DNA from: Anabas testudineus
Taxonomy: Eukaryota > Chordata > Actinopteri > Anabantiformes > Anabantidae
Assembly: GCF_900324465.2 (NCBI RefSeq)
Contig: NC_046614.1
Location: 24,144,236-24,208,235, forward strand
Direction of reading: 5' to 3'
Length of the DNA stretch: 64,000 bases
This document shows, piece by piece, positions 38,999 through 51,240 of the stretch. Below the pieces are notes generated by a model that was given only the letters and a program-made list of their open reading frames with translations, ran no database searches and was not told the origin of the DNA. Position numbers and translations under genes: made by a program. How positions within the stretch are numbered: position 1 is the first letter of the stretch; each line of letters opens with the position of its first letter.

Positions 38999-41900
38999 TC
39001 ATTTCCTCAGACGTCTTCTCTTTGTGGGTGCTGGCTCATCACTCTTCTTCTTTGGTGCTATATTCTTCTTCTTTAACTCGGCTGGCTCTGTCTTCTTCTG
39101 TGGTGCTGTTAATTTACAGATATAATATCAATTTGTGTAATTTCATCACAAATGACCAATTAAACACACAATCACAATCATAAAAACATATTTCGCACTA
39201 ATTGGTTGCTATTTAATTTAAACTGTGGAACAGTTATTGGGTACCTATTCTATAATTAGTGGCCTTTAACCAGTTACTGTAATGATACCTTTTCTTGGAG
39301 TTTGTCCTTTTCTTGGTGTGGTTATATTTGTTGGAGGATCATCTTTGTCGTTCTGATTCGTCTTCATCTCCACCTCCACAGGGTAATGGTCACTGACACT
39401 GAGAGTCTGGGAAAACAAACACATGTTGAAAACCACCATGTTTTCAGCAGTGAGGTGACGTATTAACGGAACAGTTTAGGACTCGGTTGTTTTCAGTCTC
39501 ACCTCTTCATCAGTGAGGTTGAACTCTTTCTGGTAATTGAAGGATTTGGCCGAACCGGGGACGACGGACTTCAGCATGTTCTCTCCATAAACCACAATCC
39601 TGTTGGCAGAAAATCCATCACAATCTTTACCAAACAAGACAGAAGATAACAGATAATAATGCAGATTTTACTGTGTAGTATGTTTTACCTGTCGTAGGTG
39701 TTGTCATTGTGGTTACTACTTGTGGTGTCCACGTCATCACTTATCAGCCAGTGATACTGTTCAGCACAGATACGGATCTTTTCCTTCTTCTTCTTGGAGA
39801 GGTAACGTCCATCTGCGTTAAAGTCGCCTAAAATCATGATGTTCTATACAAGAAATAATACAACTACAATTATTAAGCGTTCTGATGTATTTTATTTCTG
39901 TTCAGGTATTTCTACTGTCATCCTCAGACACCTGTGCAGCATCACTTTCTGCTTATGTGAACTTTATTTCTACGGCAGCTAGAGGTCGCCTGATAACACA
40001 CAGTGATGAAATGTGCACTTCTGGGCTCTAGTGGAGCAGCTTGTGCCTCCTGAAGTGTAATTATGGACATGATAAGAACTGATAATGGTCATTACATGAC
40101 TGTTACATGCACAATGAACCAGGACGTGTCTAATTTAAGGGTCTTTACTCTGCTACAGAAAGCTTTTTACTGGTAAACTGGCTTTTTCCTGCCACACTGA
40201 GGTCCTTTTCTAGCCTGGTAACTTAGAGACTGCATGCAGAAGAGGAAACACTGTGTTTACTGAGCTTTTAATGTTTTCATCAGTTTATTTGAAAATAGAA
40301 ATCACACCATGTGTTATTTGTTCTCATCTGTTCTACTTTCATACAACATATATTTTGCAACCACCTCACGTATCTGTGGCCTTAATGTCACAGAGAGTGG
40401 CTCTTAATCAAATCAGTCAACACTACAGCTGTGTACAGCTAAATATAAAGGCTCTTTTCTTGTATGTTATTGTCATTGCACTGTAGGACATTATAAATCT
40501 ATTTTAATATGGAAAAATATGCAACACTTCCTCAGTTAAATTTTCAGCAACTGGATTTCAGTTAAGTTCGTGACTCGTCTCAAGAGAAGTTAAAGCAAAC
40601 ACAGTGCACCTGATCATGACCTGGTCTGCAGCAGCAAAGCATCTCAATACTTAGTAAAGAAGGGACTTCAGTCAGGATGAATACGCTGACATGTAAACAC
40701 AGCAGGAAGCTGCTTCATTCGTCTCTAATTGAATTACACATGCAGGACGCTTGTTCAGCGCTGCAGAATAACCACAGAACAACTGCTGCACATTTGAGCA
40801 CATCAAACTTGTCAGTTATGGTTTCTACTTTCTATTAACAGGCGGGTCGGGGACATGTTTAATTATAAAGTGGTGTTTGCAGAGAGAAAATGTTTCTTAA
40901 ATGCGTGATAATGTATAATTTCTGATCCCACACTGTACCCAGGTACAGCACACCTGGATATCCTGTTTTCCTTTTATCTCCACTTCCTTTTTCTGTTGTA
41001 GCTCATGACTCTTAATCATTAATCATCCTAATCTTAGTATTAACAGTTGTCAGTTAACAGATTTTAACAGTCAAATAACAAATAAAACATGTTCAACAAA
41101 GTGCATAGAGCAGCATTTGCATATGTAATTATTCAAATTATTTAAAACAACGACAAACTGACAGAACTCTTGGACAGAGGAGAAGTTTATAGAACTGATC
41201 TAATGTCCAAACACCCAGGAATTGTAACTGTGCAGAATGTAAATTAAATTACTGCCGGTGAAATGAAACGGTGACATTTTAATGTAATTATCTGGAAATG
41301 AAGAACAAATATACTTAATTGTTAATAGATTTGCTTGTTTTCTTGTTTTTCTTGGGTTAAATATTTTCTTATAAGAGCAAAAACTCCAGTTAAAATTTGT
41401 TGTTTCTCAGTCTGGACACTGTAAAAAATCCTAAAACTAAACTGATGCAGCGTTAAATAGAATCACGATACGTTTAATCAACTATAGAGTGGAGTGGGAG
41501 CTACACTGAGCCTACACCCAACACAATAAGATCAAACCTACATCCGATCCCCACCTCCCCCTCACAGCTTCGACCACGTCGTGCAGCTCGTCCAGCTCCT
41601 TCAGAGAGTCCTCCGGCTTGGTGTGGACTGGGATCAGAACCAGGTCTTTCACAACTGGAAACATGCACGAGTTCATTACACAGACGGTCGACCACCATTC
41701 GAACAGTAATTCTTAGGGAGACAGCACAAACCTGTAGTTGGACAGGTGAAGCGCAGGACGAAGGGCTCTCTGGCGAAGGCGTCTTCATCTCCAACCTGGT
41801 TGTCTTCATACTGGTAAATGTCTCTCAGCACCACCTCATCGTCCCTGAGACACGTTTAAAACAGCGACAGTAAATGTGTGAGACCTTCTTCTCTTCAGTA

Positions 41901-42456
41901 GATGTCTCTTACCTTCTTTTCCTGTTCTCACCTGTAGAAACAGACAAACTTCTCCTTGTAGGTGTCTCGTCCCAGCTGGCAGCTGGCGGTCATGGAGTAA
42001 CGACTGGTTCTGTTCTCGGTGAAGGAAACAGAAACAACACAAAGATAAATGAAGAGTTGTGGATGTTGAGCATCCTGTTTCTGTTTAGTGCTGTCGTGTG
42101 GTATCTTTTACTATCATGACTCACAGACTTATTAGACACTAATCGTTCCTCTTTAACAAATTCTCGTTAGAAAACATTTCACAGTGCAGAAAACTCACCC
42201 GGTGCTGTTGAGCTCCTGAAGTAACTTCTCCATGGCTTTACCGCTCTTATCCACCACCTCCAGTATCACCACCACACTGTACTGGGACATGATCTGGACA
42301 AACACAGTCGACACAACACGTTAGTATTAAAACAGATGTCCTATCCTATTGATGAAACCATAACCTGGGACTCACCTTGGTCAGGTGGTGGACGACAGTC
42401 TTGTCTGTGACTTTTTTCATGCCCAGGTTTTTGGCGTTGAAGGCTGCGATTTTCAT
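38999..42456 (-). CDS. DNase I-like endonuclease with basic C-terminal tail (dnase1l4-type, copy A)
   Basis: Predicted metal-dependent DNase of the DNase I family. Nine coding exons, all phase-consistent: 42376-42456, 42199-42293, 41932-42009, 41732-41844, 41542-41654, 39689-39843, 39503-39599, 39289-39406, 38999-39105; about 318 aa. It opens MKIAAFNAKNLG, the usual start of a mature DNase I domain, with no signal peptide; an acceptor lies five bases upstream of the ATG. Catalytic-site contexts are present: VVVILEVVDK (Glu), LIPVHTKP (His), ILGDFNADGRY (Asp), NTYDRIVVYG, and VSDHYPVEVE (His). About 55 residues follow the domain and are dominated by Lys/Arg, with PKKK and a KRRRLRK end resembling nuclear localisation signals and the basic tail of DNase gamma. 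The neighbour at 46-49 kb is a tandem paralogue. Best match from memory is fish dnase1l4; DNASE1L3-like is the alternative. Confidence 0.9.
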
Positions 42457-43516
42457 TTTGACTTTATTTAAAAGAAAGATGATTAAAATTCATTCAGACT
42501 AATATGAGAGATATACGGGTCATAAATGTAGAACAGCTGCAGAAAAAGAAGAAGCAGAAACTGTGGTCAGATGCTGCACTTTTAGAGTTCAGGTTTCACG
42601 TTACGATCCAGTTCAGACCAGAGTCAACGATTTATAAAGGTGAGATCAAGTTAAAAAAGGAATAGAGCTCATAACATTTGTTTTGTAATTAACCTTGGGA
42701 ACGTTTTTCATATTCACATTCAACTTACAAATACACAAAACATCAACATTTAAAGTCAAACTTATGTCAAAGTGTGTAAATATAATCAGGAATTCCCTTT
42801 TTTATTCTGATTGATTCCTGCTTTTATGTATTTGGTGCATTTCATTGTTTTAGCTGAGGTACCTTTATTTTCACTGGTGGTAGATTTTTACGTTTGTTCT
42901 TTCTGAACCTCAAAATTATTTAAACTATTGTAAAAATCCACAAAGCAGAGAAGATGGAACCACAAAATATTTTGTATAATTACCTGAAAAATTGCTTCAA
43001 CTAATATCAAAATAGTTGCAATTCACTTTCTTTATACAAGAACTTACTAATAATTTCAGTTTTAAAGTAACTAAAACACATAAGTAGTATATTTTTTATC
43101 AGTAGAGAATACTCTATGTACTGTACCTGAGTAAATTATAAACTAACTAATTAGCAGAATTAGCAGAATTACTTTTTAAATAACTGTCTTCACCCACAGT
43201 TCCACAGTAACGTACTGTAGCTCAGCTCTTCCTCATAAAGACACAGACACTGAATTGAGTTGTTTACATTAGCTGTGAACCATCTGATGATCCGGTTTCA
43301 AACCAACGGCAGCTTTTTACTTTCATTTCTTCTGTCTGAGATGAAACTGGAAATGAACAGTTCACGACTTCTGGGAGAATCAGCTGAAATCAGCTTTGTG
43401 TTACGTTCAGTTATATATTAACAAGAAGTTAAATATCAAGAAGACACCGTTTCTGGTGTCAGACGAGTTGTTGAAGTAGAAAAAGAATAAAAACAGTAAA
43501 GAGAAAAAGAACTCAC

Positions 43517-43600
43517 CTGAGTTGGAACAAGTCAAACAACAAGTTGTAGCAGCTGAAAGAAAACAGAAGAACTGTGGAACAGCAGAGAGGAGGAAGTGTC
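43517..43600 (-). other. Candidate 5' non-coding exon of DNase copy A
   Basis: On the minus strand a consensus donor (AACTCAG|GTGAGTT) ends here. The next acceptor lies immediately before the copy A start codon, and copy B has the same arrangement. The upstream end is not defined. The leader shows no in-frame ATG, so it does not supply a signal peptide. Confidence 0.5.
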
Positions 43601-43612
43601 ACGGCCGACCAC

Positions 43613-43643
<31 letters not shown>
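43613..43643. repeat. (CA)n microsatellite
   Basis: CA run just upstream of the candidate 5' exon of DNase copy A. Confidence 0.9.
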
Positions 43644-43649
<6 letters not shown>

Positions 43650-46397
43650 CATACATAACCCGTTTTATCAGGGTTAGTAACTGCTTCCTGTCTTAAACTT
43701 AAATTACTTGTGTTGAGAGGAGAGGGAGGGGTTTGGTTTATTCACATGTAAAATATCTAACTCTACATATAAAGATATTTTACATGGTAAAACTATTTTT
43801 TATTATTGTTGAGGTTTTGACAGAGGTTGGTCTCACTACACAGCAGCACCTTAATTTATTCTCATTAATAATGAATTTAACTCCATATATCAGTCTGAAA
43901 GTCCTGATGGCACAGGACAGGACACTTTTTCTTTCTTTATACTTTATTGTAAATAAATTGAAGAAGGGAAACACGTTTGTAATCAGTAAAATAAGTTGTA
44001 GCAGGTGTTGGTGGATCCTGTTTCTATAAAACTGGTCTCATCTGTTTAATCAGAAACAAGGTGTGTTTGAGACTTAAACCCTAAATGTAAAAGTAATAAA
44101 CCCTTCTACAGTTATAAACCAATATTTATAAATAGATTATAAACTATGATCACTTTTCTTAAACAAGTCCCTCTTTAAAGTTAAAGCACTGGTGAAGGGT
44201 TGAGTCTGGTCACTTCCTCACAAACAAAACACAAAAAATTGAGTTCAATGGCTGATTTATTGCAAATAACACAAACCAATAAGCAGGACGGGAAACTAAA
44301 CAGCAAAGTTCAGTTCTGTGATCTAATGATGAAGTGTTGCTGCAGTCAGGATGTTTGAAAAGCACAGAGAGAAAAGAAGAACTATAGAGTTGTGACAGAT
44401 GTTTGGAAACATTAACATCATATTAAAAATTCAACAACAAACAACATCCACTGTTCAAGCTCTAGATGAAGGTCTGTAAGTGTTTCTAACTCTGATGACC
44501 CCTGGTGGTGACATCAAACAAGCCAGCAGCTCATCAGACAGCTGATTCTGTCTCTGATGCTGAGCCACCATGTAACGGTTCAGTGTCTGTTAAATAAAAT
44601 AAATATAAATATAAGTCAACGATAAATATAAATATCGTCCAGCTTTCCCCGGTTTCCTGTTTCTACTCTTATTTTCCAGTCTTCCCCGTCTTCAGCTGCC
44701 TGGCATTAAGCTTGTTCTGACTTGTTCCCCTCACGAACAAAGGAAATCCCTTCTTGTTTCTTTAGTAAGTTGTTCGGCTCTCACTCTCTGTAGCTTCACA
44801 CTGGTTTACACCATGAAAGGACAGGTTGAGACTAATCCTCCCTGCTTTTATGACATAGAACCTTCTTTAGCATAGTCTCCAGCGACCACTGTAATGACGA
44901 CGTTTCTATTTTCAATAATAACATTTAAAAAGCGATTTGCAACATTTGAGATGTTTCTATAAAAATATGAACAATTCTCCCATCAACCAAATGTGTTTAT
45001 GTTGATACCCAGTTTACTGCAGATACAGTTATTCTGCTTTTATCATCCTGCACACAGACTCAGACTTACCTAAACGACGTCCTCTTATTATTCACCTGGT
45101 ATTTTATTGTAACCCTATGTCTTCACTTCATTTATGCTTTTATCTTTATGTTTCACACATACACGCAAAAAAATAAATTAATTAACAGGTACCAAAAATG
45201 CAGCAACAGGAATGAACACATGTTGAGTGCCAACAGCTTCAGTAACAGTGATTAGTGGCTCGTTAAGCCATCAGCTCACTTCCTGAATTTAGAAATAAAG
45301 GTCTGTGACTTAATATCATCTTTGTGTTTTACTTTATTGTCTCAGACAAAGAAAGCAAAGCAGGAGTTTCATGATTTAGTTTATTTAGAATTACACAAAG
45401 CCAAAGCTAAAAGCATTATGAGAAACAAGCACAGGTGAGTTCTATCTGCAGAGGATGTGTCATGTTCACGTCCTCATTAAGGAATAAGACACTGCTCTAA
45501 ACAGGTGAACTGACAGGAGAAGATACTTGTTCCAGATCAGATGTTGTGAACTGAGAAATTCATGTTCAAAATGCAGAAGACCGATGAGTCTGATGACGAA
45601 TCTGTTTTATTTGAGGTCTGATCTGCTAGCTGTGAGTTAAATTGCTCTTTGAGGACATTAATAACTATTAAAGTCTATGGACTGTAATAGTTATCGACTA
45701 TAAATCCAGATGGATGAATAAACATGAGTTCAGTAAATGGTATCACAGCAAACAAACAATACCACCTGCACCTGTGCTCAGAATAACAATCCAGAAATTC
45801 CTTTGCATGTTATATCTCCCCTGACGTGTGCTCTGCCATGCATAAAAGAACAGAAAGCCAAAGCAGTGATATGTGATAAAATGCTGTGTCAGCGTAGCTG
45901 CATCGCCAGACTCTGTGTGAAGAGGAAGTTCTTCTTCTTCTTCTATTGTCCTGTTAGAGACTTATTTGCCAAAGAAGAAAAACAAAACAGGAAATACAGC
46001 TGAGACAGATGTTCATATTTAACATATGAGAGGAGATCAGTACAGCCTGGTTAAATGAGGAAACACGTCATGCCTCTGAACCAAAACCACAATCTTTCCC
46101 TAACCTGCACCAAACGCTTTGATTCAGAAGCTTTGCAGAAGAAATACGAGTGATGCTATCAGAGAACTTTTCACTGTATTACTGAGTAATATTTCATGAC
46201 ATGTCTGCGATTATAACATTACCTCGTTATACTGATAAAAAAAACATCCCCCGAAAGTGCATTTGCTAATTAGTGATATAAAAGTACGTTCTCATTAACT
46301 GGGTTACATAAACAATTCAGTCTCGATGTGTATTGAATTTAGTTTTGTGCAGATCCAATAAATGAAGTGAATTAGAAACTCACCCTTCTTCCATTTG
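43650..46397. other. Spacer between the two DNase genes
   Basis: AT-rich DNA with no splice-supported exon. The right end should hold the 3' UTR of copy B. Short open frames on both strands look random. Confidence 0.45.
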
Positions 46398-48812
46398 TCA
46401 GATTCTTTTTTTCAGCTCCACCTCCACAGGGTAGTGGTCACTGATGGCTTTAGCCTGGAAGAAAAAAAATATATAAATCTACTTCAATACCTGCACAGTG
46501 GAGAAATAAAAACTTCTTTTTAAGGTTTCACTCAGTTACTGATCTCGCTCCAACAGCTCAGTGGAAAATGTCAAACAGTCTTACTTGGTCATCAGAGAGG
46601 CCATAAGCTGCCTGGAAGTTGAAAGATGTAGCTGAACCAGGCACAACAGCATTGGCCATGTGTTGTCCAAACACCACGATCCTGTTTGCAGAAAATGCAA
46701 CCACAGTCACAACGGTGATTAATTTGTCCGTATTAAATGTTTAAAGACGCAGATAAAAAACATTTCCTCTGAGGAACAATTCACACAGAACAGAAACAAA
46801 ACCTGTTTCCCTTTACGTCCATCATGTTACGCAGCCATGCAAATTGTACACGTTATATTTGAATCATTTTCTTCAGATGTTCTGATGCTGCCTCAACCCT
46901 CAGAAACGCATCTCAGCCTGAGGCTGACCATCTCTAAGACCAACTTAAATTTAGAAGTGAGAAAGTAGGATCATTAAAATTCCAATGTCCCCCCTTCTGT
47001 GGTGGACTGACATGTTTAGAATACCTGTCGTAGGTGTGGGAGTTAGAGTTACTTGTGGTGGTGTCGACATCGTCAGCTATCAGCCATGTGTAGGAACTGG
47101 ATGCAATGCTCACATTTTCCCTCCTCCTCTGTGACAGATAACGTCCGTCTGCATTAAAGTCGCCCAGAATCATAATATTCTGCAAAAGAATTTCAACATA
47201 ATTCATCAATAAATCATTGGCTGATGACATGTAAGCTTGTAGTTAAGAAAGAAAATATTTCTTTAGTGTTTCAATTCAAATTAATTAAATAATGATAATT
47301 AATTTATATGGATTCTGTTCTATTTATTTCCAACCTACGTCATTTCTCCATCTTGCTCTCACATTTTCAACAACATCACCCAGAGCGTCCAGCTCTATCT
47401 TTGCATCCTGTGGTTTGCTGTGGACCGGGATCAGAACCAGCTTTTCCACAGCTACAAACCCAAACAAACACATGAAGATGCAGCTTAAAATGGGTGAATA
47501 ACAAACACGTGTACTTCTACACTTGTGATGATTCACTAACATACATTCCTGTATTAACACACATGTACCTACCTGTACCTCGGCACTCGAGCTGCAGAAC
47601 GAAGGGCTCTCTGGCCAACACGTCTTTTGTTTTTTCCTTGTATTGATGGAAATTCAACTTCTTCACTTCATTCTTTCTGCATCACACATGCACACACACT
47701 TTGTAATGAATCAGCATTAATGCGTCACAGTTTCCTTACGTTGGAATTGAATTTTTTTGTCTGTTATTGTTTCGACTGAGTGATTCTGTTCATACCTGTA
47801 GAAAAAAACAAACTGCTCCATGTGGTTGCCTCGTCCCAGAGGTTTACTGCTCACCATAGCAAATGGACAACATATGTTTACTCTGTCAGTAAAACAGAAA
47901 CACTGGAGTTTTAACCATTACACACTTTCAGTGAATAGACAATATTTAGCAGATTAGACTTGTGATGGGATTTCTATGTAGTTGACAGTCTTACATGCAT
48001 TTGTTTTTTTTTTTTTTACAACTCATCCAATCTGAACAACCATTCACAGTAGGAAGAGAAAATAAGTAACATAATAAATAACTATCTGCAATTTCTTTGT
48101 TTTCTATATAGTGTGTCATTAAATGTGATCTAATCTTTCTCTAATTCTGGTTTCATCTTTATTTGTCCATTTCAGGGCCTTTAGTTGGGATCAAGGATGT
48201 TTCTCTAACCAAACAACAATAACTGTTGTTGTCCTCATTGCTGTATATTTCCAACAGGTTACTGTGATCTCTAAGAACTTGTTGCTCAGTTTATAACTCA
48301 TGTTTCCTTTTTACTTTAGCAGTTGTCACTCACCGTAGAAATGAGTCTTAAGTTTAAGATAGTTCACCTGGTTTTGTTGAGTTCTACGAGGAACTTTTTC
48401 ATGGCTTCGCCAGATTTATCCCTCACCTCCAGCATCACGACCACACTGTAACGAGACACGATCTGCAAGAAACAAGAAAACAAAAATCAACACTAAACAC
48501 AAGACCAGTTTAACATATAATTAAAAGAAGTAAAAAATATAGAATAAATAGATGTAAACTGTTAATGTTAATAAAATCAATTGTATTATTATTATTGATA
48601 ATAATTATTTTCAATTATCCCATTATTAACGTCTTCAGAAATGTGACTCTCCCTTTTGGATGAAGTATTTCATGACGTACCCTGTTAGACCAGCATGAGG
48701 TGCTGTCCACACACAGAACACACTGACTCACCTTGATGAGATTTCTTCTCACAAATTCATCATTGACTTTTTTCTCTCCAAAGGTTTTGACGTTGAAAGC
48801 CGCAATTTTCAT
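46398..48812 (-). CDS. DNase I-like endonuclease (dnase1l4-type, copy B)
   Basis: Tandem paralogue of copy A. Eight coding exons: 48732-48812, 48368-48462, 47796-47882, 47573-47676, 47339-47451, 47025-47179, 46585-46681, 46398-46454; about 262 aa. It starts MKIAAFNVKTFGEKK with no signal peptide and an acceptor just before the ATG. Catalytic contexts are kept: VVVMLEVRDK, LIPVHSKP, ILGDFNADGRYL, HTYDRIVVFG and ISDHYPVEVE. Five internal exons have exactly the lengths of copy A (81, 95, 113, 155, 97). The two between them differ by +9 and -9 nt, so B gains three residues before SSKPLGRGN and loses three from the acidic loop that in A reads EDNQVGDEDAF. B ends EVELKKRI and has no tail. It looks functional, probably cytosolic; activity is inference. 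Confidence 0.9.
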
Positions 48813-49258
48813 TTTGACTGCAAAAACAAAATTCACATCATCTCAGAGGTTTAAATAAGACACAACCCCCCCCCAATATTAATGCAACATTCTGTTTATA
48901 GTTGGGTTCAAGCATTCACAGCAGGGGGTTAAAGTCAGTTTAATAAAGAAAATGGAATAATCACTTGATCACAATAATCACAATGTCTGTATTGAACAAA
49001 ACCATGATCTCTCATAAAGGTTCATTTCAATATAAACACCAGGGACTGTAGTTACATACGAATATAAACTTGGACATAATGTTTTATTATCAATTAAAAT
49101 ATATTTTAATCTCAGTTTGGCAGTTTTACAAAGGACAGGGTTCTCATCAAACCTTACACAGCAGCACACAGAACGTCAGATAAACTAAAGCAGATCTAAC
49201 TAATCTGCTGCAAGTATTTTATCAGTCAAAGAAAACAACATCAGAAAGAGAAACTCAC

Positions 49259-49340
49259 CAAACTTCGTCAGCCAGGTTCAATCAAAGCTTCAAACAGCAG
49301 CAGGTTCGACGGTGTCAGCAGACGGACTGAGACTGAGAGT
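49259..49340 (-). other. Candidate 5' non-coding exon of DNase copy B
   Basis: A donor (GTTTG|GTGAGTTTC on the minus strand) ends this stretch, matching the layout upstream of copy A. The 5' boundary is unknown. Confidence 0.45.
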
Positions 49341-50839
49341 CTCTGTGGAGGAATAAGTGACTAAACCCTGAGAAACAGGAAGTTCCTCTGACACAAAACA
49401 TTCCACACGTCTACATCTACAAACTGGAAAATTAAAGATGCTTAAATATTAATTTATTTAGATAAAATTAATGATAAAAAGACCAACGCATCTCTTATTA
49501 ATTCTCAATAACTGGATGAGAATTTAAGTGAATTGATCAGTTATTAGAATAAATAAAGGACCTCGCAGTAACTGAAAAAGTGGCGGGTAGAAAGTGGCGG
49601 GTAGAAACGTCAGTACTTGAATTTCCCGCCCTCATACGCATACGTTATTAGAGTTATTTTGGAGACAGTTTTAACATCATACAGAACAACAAAGATTTTT
49701 TTTTTTTTTGATGAGGCTACAAATCAGATAAATATTTTTTACTTTTTAATATTTTACCTTTCAGAGTCACTAATTCAGAAACCATCTGTTCAGTCTCTAA
49801 TTTGTTAGTGTTACCAACTAACCTCATTTCCTAATTAATATCTAGACATGACTCAGACTGCTGCTGAAAAGAAACCAGAAAAACTTACTTTGTGCAGGTT
49901 TGTGCTGTGATAGATGTTTAAGAGAAGACAAACAGCAAGTGATGAATTTCTGTAACAGAAATGTTAATTTCTTCTTTTTAATTCTAACTGTAGCACAGAA
50001 TTAAAAAATATATGATTCTTTTCTTTATGTTTAATGTTCAGATACTCGTCTTTTCCTCCACACCCACTAAAATTCCCGCTTGTTTTTTTATCATCCAATC
50101 ATTTTAAATTTCAAGTTTCCTTTTCCTGTCATTTTTCTTTTGTTGGGTATCGTCCAAGAAAATTAGTCCCCAACAGGAGCCAACGTTTGTTTCCTGCTGG
50201 ACCATCAACACAATCCACACTTTGGCACCAGTGTGCTGACTGTATACAGGCACTTTCCTCCCTTTGTGCTTCTGAGATAAATGTTAGAATTTCAGCTTTT
50301 ATTTGGTGTTTTACTTTACTTTTGGTGTTTACTTAAACACTCTATGTGAGCTACAGTAGCAGTACTTGCCTCTACACTGTGACTCACTGACATCATTAAA
50401 CTGCTGGTTCCTCCTTCACTTGATTTCTCTCTTTAACGAGTCCTATGGGGAGTTGACCCCTCTAAATATATCTGAATAGATCTTTTCTACCTGCAGACTT
50501 TCTCTGTTCTGTGCAACTTGTTGCTGATGTCATTAACCTGTTTCGTTCTTTCTCCACAGCTCAGTTTTTCTGTCTTTAGCTGTTGTTATTCTTCTTGTTG
50601 CTCAGTACACCAGCGGTTTATTTCTTATCTGGGACCTTCCAAATTGTGTTTGTGCAGCACCTCTGAACATTTGTCCCTCTTCTCAGATGTAACTTGCTTT
50701 TCTCCCATCAACATTTCTCAGGTTTTATGTTCATTTATTCTTTTTTTCTTCAGTGTCGAGTGCTTGAAGTGTTTTTATCCAGGTGTAGTTAGGGTGTAGT
50801 TCACTGTTGATTATTGACCTGTATTTACTCTAATATGGT
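49341..50839. other. Intergenic region upstream of DNase copy B
   Basis: Mostly AT-rich. Notable items are a 14-bp direct duplication at about 49,580-49,608 (AAGTGGCGGGTAGA twice) and ATTTCCCGCCC at 49,621-49,631. A 100-codon open frame at 50,034-50,336 and a 93-codon one at 50,518-50,799 have no recognisable family. Confidence 0.4.
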
Positions 50840-51240
50840 CCAGTGTGTATGTATGTTAAGTATTCCTTGAGAGGAACCATACTCAACAGGGAACCCATCC
50901 TCATTTGGGTGATTACATGCTGTGTAGGCAGCAGGCAGTTCAGTATAACAGTTAATGTCTTTAAGTTAATGTGGAGTCCAGTTAGTTCGTGTTACGTCCA
51001 TGAGTCTTTCCCTAAAGCAAATCTATTTACAAAAATGCTTGATTAAATAAATAGGTTTTCAGCCTAGACTTAAATACTGAGACTGTGTCTGAGTCCCGAA
51101 CGCTATTTGGAAGGCTATTCCATAACTCTGGGGCTTTGTAAGAAAAAGCTCTGCCCCCAGCTGTAGTTTCATGATACGAGGTACTGACAGGCAGCCTGCA
51201 TCCTTTGATCGAAGTAGACGTAGCGGACCATAAGGTCCAA
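50840..51240 (-). mobile_element. Dispersed repeat carrying a LINE ORF2 C-terminal remnant
   Basis: Read on the minus strand, 51,027-51,165 encodes GGRAFSYKAPELWNSLP followed by FKSRLKTYLF, the usual C-terminal end of L2/CR1-like LINE ORF2; the preceding VPRIMK phrase lies in another frame. The DNA around it (TTGAGAGGAACCATACTCAA near 50,866; AGGCTATTCCATAACTCTGG near 51,110) is wording I recall as a very common interspersed repeat in fish. The copy is truncated and dead. Its exact family and ends need a repeat-library search. Confidence 0.6.

Noticed and set aside
50034-50799. Two Ser/Phe/Cys-rich plus frames upstream of DNase copy B
   Set aside because: Composition follows T/C-rich DNA, there is no recognisable domain, and neither has splice support.
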